A DNA stretch of 64,000 bases from JAPHTQ01 sp050288165 (lineage in GTDB: Bacteria; Pseudomonadota; Gammaproteobacteria; Thiohalomonadales; Thiohalomonadaceae), in contig JBNKDG010000012.1 of the NCBI GenBank assembly GCA_050288165.1, positions 1 to 64,000 of the forward strand, read 5' to 3'. The translations under genes were made by a program, and so were the position numbers. Of this stretch, positions 51,815-61,123 are shown in pieces (position 1 is the stretch's first letter; each line of letters opens with the position of its first letter). The notes beneath the pieces were generated by a model, which was given only the letters and a program-made list of their open reading frames with translations, was not told the DNA's origin and ran no database searches.

Positions 51815-52488
51815 GCGCTCTGCTCCCGACTGATACGCCCGTTAAGCAGATAGAGCACCAGCAACACCAGAAAAGCGAAGCCGATCATCCCGGCAGAAAG
51901 AATATGTGCCTGGCCATACTCCAGCGTCTCCACGTGATCGTAAATCGCCACCGACAGCACCTTGGTCTGACCAGGAATGTTGCCGCCGATCATCAGCACC
52001 ACACCAAACTCACCGACGGTATGAGCAAAACCGAGCACCATGGCGGTGAGAAAACCGGGACGTGCAAGAGGTACCGCGACATGGATGAAGCGATCCCATG
52101 CCGAGGCGCGCAAGGTTGCCGCCACCTCCAATGGTCGCTGCCCCAAAGCCTCAAAGGCGTTTTGCAACGGCTGTACCACGAATGGCAGCGAGTAGAGCAT
52201 TGAAGCGACGACCAGGCCGCTGAAAGTAAACGGCAAAGTCCCGATCCCCAACGCTTTGGTCAGTTGACCACCCGGACCATTCGGCCCGAGAAAAACCAGC
52301 AGGTAGAAACCCAGCACCGTCGGCGGCAACACCAGTGGCAAGGCAACTACCGCACTGATTGGGTGCTTCAGTCGTGATCGGGTCTGCGACAGCCACCAGG
52401 CGATAGGGGTGCCGACGATGAGCAGTAGCACCGTCGTCAACGAGGCCAGTTCCAGGGTCAACCAAATAGGTTGCCAGTCGAATGCCAT
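51811..52488 (-). CDS. modB: ModB, molybdate ABC transporter permease
   Basis: 225 residues, five helices, with the permease loop LGQRPLEVAATLRAS and GEFGVVLMIGGNIPG typical of ModB. Shares one base with the modA stop. Confidence 0.95.
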   Translation of the reverse strand: MAFDWQPIWLTLELASLTTVLLLIVGTPIAWWLSQTRSRLKHPISAVVALPLVLPPTVLGFYLLVFLGPNGPGGQLTKALGIGTLPFTFSGLVVASMLYSLPFVVQPLQNAFEALGQRPLEVAATLRASAWDRFIHVAVPLARPGFLTAMVLGFAHTVGEFGVVLMIGGNIPGQTKVLSVAIYDHVETLEYGQAHILSAGMIGFAFLVLLVLYLLNGRISREQSA

Positions 52489-53234
52489 TATTTCACTCCG
52501 TAACCGTATGCTGTGATCACCTTACGTGCCTCACTACTTTTGAGGAATTTGAGAAATGCCTGCGCCGCAACATTGGTCTCGCCTTTTTCCAACAGCACTG
52601 CCTGCTGCTCGATAGGCGCGTAGTACGTCTGCGGAATATCCCAGACACTACCCTCACCCTCTTTCCATGCCTTCACCTGGGACATGGCAACAAAGCCGAC
52701 CTGTGCATTACCACTGGCGACAAACTGAAAGGTTTGCGCGATGGAATCACCCCGGACGATTTTATCCGTTAGCTTGTCCCAAACACCGAGATGCTCCATC
52801 ACCTGCTTAGCAGCCAGACCATAGGGCGCCGTTTTGGGATTGGCAATCGATACATGGGAAAAATCACCCTTTTTCAAATAGGCCTCGGCATTGTCAAAGC
52901 GACCGGCGACAGGGCTCCATAATGCCAGTTTGCCCATGGCATAGGTGAAGCGACTACCTTTGACGCCAAGACCTTCATCTTCCGCTTTTGCCGGGCGTTT
53001 GCTATCGGCGGCCAGAAATACTTCGAACGGTGCGCCGTTTTCGATCTGTGAATAGAGCTTGCCGGTAGAACCGAAACTCACCTTCACACTGTGCCCGGTT
53101 GCCTTCTCAAACAGAGGGATAATGTCACGAGTGGCATCGGTAAAGTTGGCCGCAACCGCCACGCTGATCTCCTGCGCCGTTACCGGCAGTGAACACATTG
53201 TCATCAACAAACCAATCAGGGGGAGCCTTTTCAT
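52488..53234 (-). CDS. modA: ModA, molybdate-binding protein
   Basis: 248 residues; signal peptide LIGLLMTMCSLPVTAQE. VAVAANFTDATRDI, SFGSTGKLYSQIENGAPFEV and the SIANPKTAPYG segment fit ModA. Captures molybdate in the periplasm for nitrogenase cofactor synthesis. Confidence 0.95.
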   Translation of the reverse strand: MKRLPLIGLLMTMCSLPVTAQEISVAVAANFTDATRDIIPLFEKATGHSVKVSFGSTGKLYSQIENGAPFEVFLAADSKRPAKAEDEGLGVKGSRFTYAMGKLALWSPVAGRFDNAEAYLKKGDFSHVSIANPKTAPYGLAAKQVMEHLGVWDKLTDKIVRGDSIAQTFQFVASGNAQVGFVAMSQVKAWKEGEGSVWDIPQTYYAPIEQQAVLLEKGETNVAAQAFLKFLKSSEARKVITAYGYGVK

Positions 53235-53277
53235 CTTGCATACCTCACAGAATTAAAAAAATCACGTTAATAACGAC

Positions 53278-54102
53278 TCAATCGTGTACCGCCAAAATTA
53301 CACTGGACGCCTTAACCAGTGCACACACCTCAACCCCCTCCTTCAGACCGAGGGAATGAATGCTGCCATTGGTAATAATCGCGGTAAGAATTTTGTTGCC
53401 GGGCAATGCAATTCCTACCTCGCCGTTAACCGCCCCCTCGACGCAAGTCGTCACTGTGCCGCACAATCGATTACGTGCACTGCTACGCACTCCATCCTCC
53501 CCGGCTGTCAAAATCGGTACCGAAGCTTTGATCAGTGCATAGGCCTCACGCCCTTTCTTTAACTTAAGGTCCTCGATGCTTTCGTTAGTAATTACCGAAA
53601 CAATGCGCAAGCCATTGCCGATATCCAGTTCCACTTCACCATTGACAGCGCCTTTGGTCACTTTCGTCACCTTACCGAGATACTGATTACGGGCACTACT
53701 ACGCATGGCAAACCTCCTCATCAATTTGCTGAAACTGTCAAAGTCGGCCAGACCATCGCTAAGCCGTGACATAAAGCGCTGATACTCCTCCTCCACCTGG
53801 CGGAACATCGCCACGGTCCGCCGCCCCTCTTCGGTCAGACGGGTGCCACCACCATGCTTACCGCCAGTCATTCTCTCCACCAGTGGCTGGTCGGCCAGAT
53901 TATTCATCGCCTCGACCGCCTGCCAGGCGCCCTTGTAACTCATGCCCAGACTGCGAGCGGCGGCTGAGATGGAACCGGTTTCGTCGATCTCGGCCAGTAA
54001 TCTCACCCGGCCACTGCCGAGAAATGCCTCACCGGCCTTGTCGACCCAGACCCGCCCATCGACGGTATTTGGCGCGGTCTTTACACGTTTTGTCGTTGCC
54101 AT
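53278..54102 (-). CDS. modE: ModE, molybdate-responsive regulator with two Mop domains
   Basis: 274 residues from ATG 54102 (GGAGGATGAG upstream). N-terminal winged helix (ISAAARSLGMSYKGAWQAVE) and two Mop/TOBE domains, SARNQYLGKVTKVTKGAVNGE and SARNRLCGTVTTCVEGAVNGE. With molybdate bound it represses mod genes. A ModE-type box lies 15-38 bases upstream of the start, implying self-regulation. Confidence 0.94.
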   Translation of the reverse strand: MATTKRVKTAPNTVDGRVWVDKAGEAFLGSGRVRLLAEIDETGSISAAARSLGMSYKGAWQAVEAMNNLADQPLVERMTGGKHGGGTRLTEEGRRTVAMFRQVEEEYQRFMSRLSDGLADFDSFSKLMRRFAMRSSARNQYLGKVTKVTKGAVNGEVELDIGNGLRIVSVITNESIEDLKLKKGREAYALIKASVPILTAGEDGVRSSARNRLCGTVTTCVEGAVNGEVGIALPGNKILTAIITNGSIHSLGLKEGVEVCALVKASSVILAVHD

Positions 54103-54116
54103 CTCATCCTCCACGG

Positions 54117-54140
54117 CGTTATTTCCTTCAGGATATAACG
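54117..54140. promoter_or_regulatory. ModE-type box 1
   Basis: CGTTAT-TTCCTTCAGGAT-ATAACG, a 24-bp palindromic site near the modE start, with the CGTTAT/ATAACG halves known from ModE sites. Confidence 0.78.
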
Positions 54141-54223
54141 GTCGATACAATTCTGCCAATGTCGGCTTCACTACATGCCCCGAGAAATTGTCGCTACAAA
54201 GGAGACAAACACCCCGATTTTAG

Positions 54224-54247
54224 CGTTATTCCCTCAGGCCTATAACG
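54224..54247. promoter_or_regulatory. ModE-type box 2
   Basis: CGTTAT-TCCCTCAGGCCT-ATAACG, same halves and spacing as box 1, 107 bp further from modE and 48 bp from the haemerythrin stop; the flanks extend it to AGCGTTAT/ATAACGCT. Confidence 0.8.
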
Positions 54248-54294
54248 CTCTCTGCAAGTCACATGCCAGGTTAAACAAACCGATTTAGAAGTTG

Positions 54295-54669
54295 CTAGTG
54301 ATTAAGTGCTGCCGCCAGCATGCTGTCCATGCGGCTGATATGAAGGTTAAGTCGCTCCGGCAGCCGCTCTCGCACATAGGCCCGTGCGAAAGGCTGACGA
54401 CGCAGGAGTAACTGGCGTACCTCCTGGAGAAGAGCGCGGTGATCCTCTTTGTGTTCGGCAATATGGCGGAAGTTGCATTGCTCCATCAGCCGTTCTTCAT
54501 CGGCAAAGTGCTCTTCCAGCTGACCTAACAGAGAGAGAAAACGCGCGGGAAACTCATCGTCAGAAGCCGAATCGAGTTTGCCTGCATACTCGGCCAGATG
54601 TGTGTGGATTTGGTCGAGTAGCGGGTAATTGATGGTGACAATGGCGGGTCGAACGCTGGAATCAGACAT
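54295..54669 (-). CDS. Haemerythrin-domain protein
   Basis: 124 residues. Histidine/acid ligands for a di-iron site (QIHTHLAEY, HFADEERLM, HIAEHKEDH) in a four-helix bundle. Probably binds oxygen, which would be useful beside nitrogenase. Last gene before mod; the stop lies 48 bp from a ModE box. Confidence 0.87.
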   Translation of the reverse strand: MSDSSVRPAIVTINYPLLDQIHTHLAEYAGKLDSASDDEFPARFLSLLGQLEEHFADEERLMEQCNFRHIAEHKEDHRALLQEVRQLLLRRQPFARAYVRERLPERLNLHISRMDSMLAAALNH

Positions 54670-54671
54670 GC

Positions 54672-54971
54672 CTACCCTCGCTTTACTCCGTTTCTTTTTG
54701 CCATCAGCAACAGGTAATCACGCAGGTCGCTGATACAAAGGATAAGACGGCGGTCATCGTCAAACATCTCATGCACGTTGGCATTACCTTTGTTATAGGC
54801 TCGAAATGTATTACGAAACTCGTTGGGAAGGACGGAAGTTGCTGGCAGGATGCTACATATCTGCTGCCATGCTCGACGACATTGCTCAGCAACTTCCGGC
54901 GTTTCATCAAATGTACTCTCCGTGAGCCGGTGCCACTGGAGTATACGCCAGTACCGCTCCAGCTCCTGCAT
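54672..54971 (-). CDS. Small protein of unknown function in the nif cluster
   Basis: 99 residues, helical, acidic-basic mixed (YWRILQWHRLTESTF, MFDDDRRLILCISDLRDYL), no known motif. Spacing of 1-2 bases to both neighbours indicates a nif operon member. Possibly a nitrogenase accessory protein; not recognised. Confidence 0.68.
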   Translation of the reverse strand: MQELERYWRILQWHRLTESTFDETPEVAEQCRRAWQQICSILPATSVLPNEFRNTFRAYNKGNANVHEMFDDDRRLILCISDLRDYLLLMAKRNGVKRG

Positions 54972-54972
54972 C

Positions 54973-55401
54973 TCAGTCCTCGATAATCCGGCCGCGATAG
55001 ACGCGCTTGCCTTTTGCCTGCCCCTGCGGAGCAGTGTTGACGGGTGACGACTGGACTACAGCCTCTGCCTCCACTTCAACAGGATTGCCACGGTACATTT
55101 TGATGCCCGGTGTTACGCCACTGGCAGGTGCTTCCTCAGCCTCAGGATTGACCACGGCACCGCGATAGATATTGGCACCCTGCGCTGCCAGCGCCTTGAT
55201 CTCCATCGGCGTCAACAGCCGCCGGAATAGCTCTAACTGTTTGTAGATTTCCTCGTTGATACTATCGACCGCATAGTTAATCAACATGACGACTTCGTCG
55301 TCGCGCGACATCCGTATCCTGCTACCACGCTCCCTCTCGTAGATCATACTCATACGCGTCAGCATCATACGAGCATCAATAGACATCTCGAATGGCACCA
55401 T
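54973..55401 (-). CDS. YRG-repeat protein of the nif cluster
   Basis: 142 residues. The first 75 residues are a helical, charged domain (MIYERERGSRIRM, VDSINEEIYKQLELF). Then three short repeats end the protein: IYRGAVV, MYRGNPV and VYRGRII, spaced by about 30 residues of flexible linker. YRG motifs recall the small DUF4278 proteins of cyanobacteria. Function unknown; good ribosome site GGGGGAG. Confidence 0.68.
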   Translation of the reverse strand: MVPFEMSIDARMMLTRMSMIYERERGSRIRMSRDDEVVMLINYAVDSINEEIYKQLELFRRLLTPMEIKALAAQGANIYRGAVVNPEAEEAPASGVTPGIKMYRGNPVEVEAEAVVQSSPVNTAPQGQAKGKRVYRGRIIED

Positions 55402-55420
55402 TGTTACTCCCCCTTATTTC

Positions 55421-55696
55421 TTATTCTTCTTCTGGATATTTCTCAGCGATCACGACTCCCGTTGCCAGCCCATAGTCGTTAGTCAGCGTCAGGCAGTGAT
55501 CGCTACTCCCTACCAGATAGATATCAAAAGCTTCGTTTTCCAGAACTGGCTTTCCTGCATGGATGTCGTCCTCACTGCAAAGCGTGAAGCGGACGCCTGG
55601 AAAATCCTTTTTGAGTGTTTCATGCAGCAAGGCATCAATGTCGCGACCAGTTGCCAGGGCCGCAACCCTGGCTACCATGGCCTCATCGATCTCCAC
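55421..55696 (-). CDS. Small nif-associated protein (DUF6129-like)
   Basis: 91 residues from GTG 55696, overlapping the nifY stop by one base. Contains FTLCSEDDIHAGKPVLE and FDIYLVGSSDHCLTLTND. I believe it matches the DUF6129 group seen only in nif clusters, but the assignment is from memory. Coupled translation places it in the nif regulon. Confidence 0.62.
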   Translation of the reverse strand: MEIDEAMVARVAALATGRDIDALLHETLKKDFPGVRFTLCSEDDIHAGKPVLENEAFDIYLVGSSDHCLTLTNDYGLATGVVIAEKYPEEE

Positions 55697-56415
55697 TACA
55701 GCGCCTCCTCTTCTTCACGCTCGAAGCGCACCCGCTCCTCTGCAGCCTTACCCATGATTTTGGCCAGCCACGGTGGCGGATTTTTATCCAGCACGGAACA
55801 CAGTTCGTCAAGGATATCCATGGCGCTGCCGCCGTTAGGGATCTTGACCGGGTGAATATCCTGCTTAATCACTTTGGCTGCTGCAGGCCCGCCGATGGAG
55901 ACAACATAGAGCACATCACAATCCTTGATTTGCTCGGCACGATAGGTGTTTTTGTCTTCACTGTTATTCGGCGAGGCAGCCATGGAAGCAATCTCGATCA
56001 GACGCGCTTCATCAGGTGACACCTGATAAATAAGGAATCTGGCACACGAACCGAAATGGCCGTCCAGCATCTCACCGTTGTTGGAGGCAATGGCGACGCG
56101 GATGGAACCGGGCATATCGCCATCACGATAGGGTTTGGTTTCAGGCAGAGCCTGATCGCTGACTTCTACGGATGCTTTGCCCCATAGATAGTCGAGCGCC
56201 AGTTTAATGGAAGGCAATGGCGTCTGGTTGAACAGATCGTCAGCCGCTTCTTGCAACTCGCGTACCGTGAGGCGGGTCAACTTTTCCTCAGTAAGCGGCA
56301 GCTTCAGGGCCTTGACCAACACCTGCATCAGCTGCGCAGATTCGATGTCAGGCAGGGCCCTGGCCGCCAGGCCGATACGGAGCGCCACATCACGGGATAT
56401 GGAAGTTCCGTCCAT
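55696..56415 (-). CDS. nifY: NifY/NafY-type cofactor-binding protein
   Basis: 239 residues from ATG 56415 (DGTSISRDV). An N-terminal helical domain (about 1-90) and a C-terminal NifX-like cofactor-binding domain (IRVAIASNNGEMLDGHFGSC...FLIYQV). Binds FeMo-cofactor or apo-NifDK. Five bases after the ferredoxin gene. Confidence 0.88.
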   Translation of the reverse strand: MDGTSISRDVALRIGLAARALPDIESAQLMQVLVKALKLPLTEEKLTRLTVRELQEAADDLFNQTPLPSIKLALDYLWGKASVEVSDQALPETKPYRDGDMPGSIRVAIASNNGEMLDGHFGSCARFLIYQVSPDEARLIEIASMAASPNNSEDKNTYRAEQIKDCDVLYVVSIGGPAAAKVIKQDIHPVKIPNGGSAMDILDELCSVLDKNPPPWLAKIMGKAAEERVRFEREEEEAL

Positions 56416-56420
56416 GACTG

Positions 56421-56615
56421 CTAGGCCGGGATAATGCAATTGGGCACAGCGCAAACTTCTTCGCACTGCGGCATATCGAACTCACCTTCACACTCGGTGC
56501 AGGCTTCGGCATCGATGATGTAGGTGCCCTTCTTTTTCAGAATCGCACCCATCGGGCAGACCGGCATGCAGTCACCGCAGGAGGTGCACTCTTCCGCAAC
56601 AATAGTCATAGCCAT
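56421..56615 (-). CDS. 2[4Fe-4S] ferredoxin of the nif cluster
   Basis: 64 residues with CTSCGDCMPVCP and CTECEGEFDMPQCEEVC, the second with the longer spacing typical of nif-linked FdxN-like ferredoxins. Likely electron donor to nitrogenase or NifB. Confidence 0.92.
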   Translation of the reverse strand: MAMTIVAEECTSCGDCMPVCPMGAILKKKGTYIIDAEACTECEGEFDMPQCEEVCAVPNCIIPA

Positions 56616-56645
56616 GATTATTTGCTCCTCAATCGTCTATGCAGG

Positions 56646-56858
56646 TTACAGGCGTTTGGCTCTGAGTGTGATAGGAAGCTTTGGCGCAGGCTCCATCGGA
56701 TCAAGATAGAACTTTGAACCATCGGAAAGCTCCACTTCGCCACCCCACTTTTCCGGGCTGTCGAATTCGAGAGAAGCTATGGTCTCTTCCATGTCTTTTT
56801 TGGCGACGTAGAAAGAGAGTTCACCACTCTCGGTCTGACGAATCATTACACTAGGCAT
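56646..56858 (-). CDS. nifT: NifT/FixU protein
   Basis: 70 residues: MIRQTESGELSFYVAKKDME and the conserved KWGGEVELSDGSKFYL. Always found after nifK; role unclear. Confidence 0.93.
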   Translation of the reverse strand: MPSVMIRQTESGELSFYVAKKDMEETIASLEFDSPEKWGGEVELSDGSKFYLDPMEPAPKLPITLRAKRL

Positions 56859-56926
56859 TGGTAGTCACCTCTCTTTTTAAAACCCCGGAACCGCGCAACA
56901 CACGCCACGGCTCCGGGGCCCACAAC

Positions 56927-58495
56927 TTAGCGAACCAGGTCGTAGTTGTAGTCGGTGGTTCCCATACCGCGGGTCTCTTCGTCCAGACGCTCCAGTACCG
57001 AGTTCACCAGGGTGGTGAGCACCTGCATGGCGCCCTCGTAACCCAGGGTGGTTGAACGGTGCAGGTGGTGACGATCGAAGATCGGGAAGCCGATACGAAT
57101 CAGCGGTACCTCGAACTCCTTACCCTTGTACAGGGTGTCACGCTGGATGAACTTGCCGTAGCTGTTACCGATCATGAAGTCCGGCTTGTTGGTGAACATC
57201 AGTGAACGGAAGTGCCATAGGTCCTTACCGATGTGAACTTTGGTCTCCTGACCATACGGTGAGGCTTCCAGCATCTTGTTCATCGCTTTCATCCAACGCT
57301 TGTTGCCGTTGTTGGCCAGCACGTCGGTCGGCTCTGCGCCCAGTTCCAGCAGGAAGCGGGTCATGCCCATGACGAAGTCCGGGTCACCGTAAAGCGCGAA
57401 CTTCTTACCATGCAGCCAGGTGTGGCTGTCGGTCATCATGTCCACCAGGCGGCCACGCTCCTTCTCCAGGCTGGCCGGGATCGGCTTGCCAGTGATTTCG
57501 GAGACCTTCATCAGGAAGGCGTCAGTTGCTGCCAAACCCATCGGGATATCGATCTTCGATGCTTCGTGCTTCCAGGTACCCTGGACAAATTTCAGCGATT
57601 TGTCAGATTGCCATTGCTGCAGGAACAGGGTGTCCTTGGCGTTCGGCGCATCTTTGATTTCATCGATAGTGGTACCGCCTTCATACATACGGAAGGTACC
57701 GTCCGCCGGGGTATCCAGCACTTCAGACGGGTCGGAAAGCAGGCTGTAACCAACGCCCATTTCGTTCATCATCCGCTTCATGACACGGTAGTTGCCCAGG
57801 TAGGTTTCGAAGCCCGGCACGATGTTGATCTTGCCGTTGCTACCAACTTCTTTACCTTCCATGTCATTCAGGGTGAAGTAGCGGGCAATCCCTTCGAACA
57901 TGTTGTCCCAACCAGTGGTGTGGGAACCGACAAAGCTCGGAGTATGAGCGAACGGAGTCGGGAACTCTTCCGGCACGCTGCCGCCTTTTTTCGCATTGCC
58001 GATAAAGGCATTCAGGTCGTCACCGATAACCTCGGCCATACAGGTGGTGGAGACGGCAATCATCGCCGGCTTGTACAGGGCCTTGGCATTTTCCAGACCG
58101 GCGAACATATTCTTTTGTCCACCGAATACCGCAGCGTCTTCGGTCATGGAATCGGATACACAGGCGACCGGCTCCTTGAAGTGACGGTTGAAGTAAGTCC
58201 GGAAGTAAGCTGTACAACCCTGGGAACCGTGTACGTAAGGCAGGGTCTTTTCAAAACCCAGCGCACACAGTACCGCACCCAGAGGCTGGCAGGCCTTGGC
58301 GGGGTTGATGGTCAGGGCTTCACGGTTAAAGTTCAGCTCCTGGTATTCCATGGTGGTGGTCCAGTTGAAGGTCTCGTCGATCTTCTCCTGCGGCACCTTG
58401 TTTTCGTATTGCTCCTTGTTCTTGAGAGTGGTTTTGTACTCCTCCTCTCGGAACAGCGGATAACACGGCATTACTTTTTCAGCTGACTGAGGCAT
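56927..58495 (-). CDS. nifK: NifK, MoFe protein beta chain
   Basis: 522 residues. P-cluster cysteines in KACQPLGAVL, GSQGCTAYFRTYF and VSTTCMAEVIGDD, and the family's extended N-terminus. Pairs with NifD in dinitrogenase. Confidence 0.98.
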   Translation of the reverse strand: MPQSAEKVMPCYPLFREEEYKTTLKNKEQYENKVPQEKIDETFNWTTTMEYQELNFNREALTINPAKACQPLGAVLCALGFEKTLPYVHGSQGCTAYFRTYFNRHFKEPVACVSDSMTEDAAVFGGQKNMFAGLENAKALYKPAMIAVSTTCMAEVIGDDLNAFIGNAKKGGSVPEEFPTPFAHTPSFVGSHTTGWDNMFEGIARYFTLNDMEGKEVGSNGKINIVPGFETYLGNYRVMKRMMNEMGVGYSLLSDPSEVLDTPADGTFRMYEGGTTIDEIKDAPNAKDTLFLQQWQSDKSLKFVQGTWKHEASKIDIPMGLAATDAFLMKVSEITGKPIPASLEKERGRLVDMMTDSHTWLHGKKFALYGDPDFVMGMTRFLLELGAEPTDVLANNGNKRWMKAMNKMLEASPYGQETKVHIGKDLWHFRSLMFTNKPDFMIGNSYGKFIQRDTLYKGKEFEVPLIRIGFPIFDRHHLHRSTTLGYEGAMQVLTTLVNSVLERLDEETRGMGTTDYNYDLVR

Positions 58496-58584
58496 GACAT
58501 TTCTCCTACCGCGCCACTAATCCGTGGACAACGGCGTTATGGATTGTTTCAGCACCGCGGGCCACATGGGCCCGCGGCAACCGT

Positions 58585-60051
58585 TTAGGCTGCGGCGCTA
58601 TCCGCGTCGCTGGCTTCACTCTTCTTCCACGGCGCCTGCAACTTGCCCCAGCAGGGGTTGTTGAGGGTCATATCCATATCGCGGGCAAAGATGGCAAAGC
58701 CGTCATAACCATGGTAAGGACCGGAATAGTCCCAGCTGTGCATTTGACGGAAAGGAATGCCCATCTTCTGGAAGATGTACTTCTCTTTGATACCGGAACC
58801 GACCATGTCAGGCTTGACCTTTTTAACGAATTCTTCGAATTCGTAGCCGGTGACGTCGTCATAGATCAGGGTAGCGTTACCCATATCCTTGATGGTGCGG
58901 TCATAGTCGTCGTTGTGCGCGAACTCGTAACCGGTACCAACCACTTCCATTCCCAGATCTTCGTAGGCACCGATAACGTGACGCGGACGCAGACCACCGA
59001 CGTAGAGCATGACGCGCTTGCCTTCGAGGCGCGGTTTGTACTTGTCGATGATGGCTTGCATCAGCGGCTTGTACTTGGCGATAACCTTCTCGGCATTGGC
59101 CTGGATGGTTTCGTCAAACTTGGCCGCAATGGCGCGCAGCGACTCTTCAATTTTGGTCGGACCGAAGAAGTTGTACTCCATCCACGGAATCCCGAACTTC
59201 TCTTCCATGTGGCGGGAGATGTAGTTCATGGAACGGTAGCAGTGCAGCAGATTCAGTTTCACCTTGGGGGTGTTTTCCATCTCTGCCACGGTACCGTCAC
59301 CGGACCACTGTGCAACGACATTCAGGCCCATCTCTTCGAGAATGGTACGTGAGGCCCAGGCATCACCACCGATGTTGTAGTCACCAAGGATGGCAACGTC
59401 GTACGGACCGGCTTCGCCCTGTGCCTTATCCAGCATGTGATCGCGGATGGCGTCGTTGGCGATGTGGTGACCGAGTGACTGAGACACGCCGCGGAAACCT
59501 TCGCAACGCACAGGTACAACCGGCTTGTTCAGTTCGGCTGAAGCCTTTTTGGAGACCGCTTCGATATCGTCACCGATGAGACCGATGGGGCACTCTGACT
59601 GAACGGAGATACCCTTGTTCAGCGGGAACAGGGTTTCAACTTCTTCAATCAGCTTGGCCAGTTTTTTATCACCACCGAATACAATGTCCTTCTCCTGGAA
59701 ATCCGAGGTGAAGTTCATGGTACCGAAGGTGTTAACACCGGTAGCGCCGACGTAATAGTTACGGCGACCGGCACGGGAGTACTGTCCACAACCTACCGGA
59801 CCGTGGGAGATATGGATCATGTCCTTGATAGGACCCCATACCACACCCTTGGAACCGGCATAGGCGCAACCACGAATGGTCATTACACCCGGCAGGGATT
59901 TACGGTTAGAAGTAATGCACTTTTTCGACTGTTCGACACTTTGGTCGTTAGCCGTCAGGTGCTTGGCGCGTTCTTTCTTCGCGTCCGCGGGATAGACTTC
60001 AAGCACTTCCTGAATAAGCGCTTCGGTCTCTTCACGAGTCATCGTTGCCAT
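58585..60051 (-). CDS. nifD: NifD, MoFe protein alpha chain
   Basis: 488 residues from ATG 60051 (GGAG 8 bases before). P-cluster motifs GCAYAGSKGVVWGP and HGPVGCGQYSR, the FeMo-cofactor Cys in LLHCYRSMNYI and His in FRQMHSWDYSGPYHG. Mo-type rather than V- or Fe-only type. nifK follows after 89 bases. Confidence 0.98.
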   Translation of the reverse strand: MATMTREETEALIQEVLEVYPADAKKERAKHLTANDQSVEQSKKCITSNRKSLPGVMTIRGCAYAGSKGVVWGPIKDMIHISHGPVGCGQYSRAGRRNYYVGATGVNTFGTMNFTSDFQEKDIVFGGDKKLAKLIEEVETLFPLNKGISVQSECPIGLIGDDIEAVSKKASAELNKPVVPVRCEGFRGVSQSLGHHIANDAIRDHMLDKAQGEAGPYDVAILGDYNIGGDAWASRTILEEMGLNVVAQWSGDGTVAEMENTPKVKLNLLHCYRSMNYISRHMEEKFGIPWMEYNFFGPTKIEESLRAIAAKFDETIQANAEKVIAKYKPLMQAIIDKYKPRLEGKRVMLYVGGLRPRHVIGAYEDLGMEVVGTGYEFAHNDDYDRTIKDMGNATLIYDDVTGYEFEEFVKKVKPDMVGSGIKEKYIFQKMGIPFRQMHSWDYSGPYHGYDGFAIFARDMDMTLNNPCWGKLQAPWKKSEASDADSAAA

Positions 60052-60146
60052 TATGTTAACTCCTATCATCGCCACCTAATCCGGTGGACGTTGAAGTTGA
60101 GGGACGGGACGCGGCCATTCCGCGCCCCTTAACCGGGTAATACCGA

Positions 60147-61028
60147 TTAGCCGGCTGCCAATTCCTCAGCAGTCTTGCCAACGATGGACTCGTCTTCCTC
60201 TTCGAGGATACCGAAGCTCATCATTACATCTTCGAGTTCGTCCATGCTCAGCGGGGTCGGAACAACAAACATTTTGTTGTCGATAACCTTCTGCGCCAGC
60301 GCACGGTACTCGTCAGCCTGCTTGGCTTTCGGGTTGTACTCGATAACAGTCATACGGCGAATCTCAGCACGCTGTACTTCGTTATCACGAGGAACGAAGT
60401 GGATCATCTGGGTGCCAAGCTGGCGAGCCAGTTCCATGATCAGCTCATCTTCACGTGCAGTGTTACGGCTGTTGCAGATCAGACCGGCCAGGCGAACACC
60501 ACCTGAGCTGGCGTACTTCACGATACCTTTAGCGATGTTGTTAGCCGCATACATGGCCATCATCTCGCCGGAAACGACGATGTAGATTTCCTGGGCCTTG
60601 TTCTCACGGATAGGCATGGCGAAACCACCACACACAACGTCACCCAGAACGTCGTAGAATACGAAGTCGAGGTCTTCGTCGTAAGCGCCTTCCTCTTCGA
60701 GGAAGTTGATGGCGGTGATTACACCGCGACCGGCGCAGCCTACACCCGGCTCAGGACCACCGGACTCGACGCACTTGACGTCGCCGTAACCGACGGACAG
60801 TACATCTTCCAGTTCCAGGTCTTCTACGGAACCGGCTTCCGCCGCCAGGTGCATTACAGTAGTCTGAGCCTTGGAGTGCAGAATCAGACGGGTTGAGTCA
60901 GCCTTGGGGTCACAGCCCACAATCATGACCTTCTTGCCTGCCTCGGCGAGAGCCGCGACAAGGTTCTGGGTGGTGGTGGACTTGCCGATGCCACCTTTGC
61001 CGTAAATCGCGCATTGACGTAAAGCCAT
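60147..61028 (-). CDS. nifH: NifH, nitrogenase iron protein
   Basis: 293 residues from ATG 61028; the frame is open 74 codons further through the promoter but that part is not coding. P-loop YGKGGIGKSTTTQN, cluster ligands Cys98 (GVGCAGRG) and Cys133 (DVVCGGF). Arg101 in GCAGRG is the target of DraT, which is encoded divergently. Confidence 0.98.
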   Translation of the reverse strand: MALRQCAIYGKGGIGKSTTTQNLVAALAEAGKKVMIVGCDPKADSTRLILHSKAQTTVMHLAAEAGSVEDLELEDVLSVGYGDVKCVESGGPEPGVGCAGRGVITAINFLEEEGAYDEDLDFVFYDVLGDVVCGGFAMPIRENKAQEIYIVVSGEMMAMYAANNIAKGIVKYASSGGVRLAGLICNSRNTAREDELIMELARQLGTQMIHFVPRDNEVQRAEIRRMTVIEYNPKAKQADEYRALAQKVIDNKMFVVPTPLSMDELEDVMMSFGILEEEDESIVGKTAEELAAG

Positions 61029-61079
61029 GGTATTTTCTCCTTGCGTTGCGATAAGTTGGACCGATGTCGAGTGTTGTTG

Positions 61080-61095
61080 AGCAAGGAGCGTACCA
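61080..61095 (-). promoter_or_regulatory. Sigma-54 promoter of nifHDKT
   Basis: TGGTACGCTCCTTGCT on the minus strand (GG-N10-GC), one base off the consensus TGGCAC-N5-TTGCW, 52 bases upstream of nifH. Confidence 0.87.
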
Positions 61096-61104
61096 ACGCG
61101 CAAA

Positions 61105-61123
61105 ACAGCATGTAACATGCTGT
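61105..61123. promoter_or_regulatory. 19-bp perfect palindrome above nifH promoter
   Basis: ACAGCATG-TAA-CATGCTGT, centred 19 bp upstream of the -24 element; likely a regulator site of unknown owner. Confidence 0.7.

Noticed and set aside
57410..58486. 358-codon plus-strand frame over nifK
   Set aside because: Shadow of nifK, which has all P-cluster motifs.
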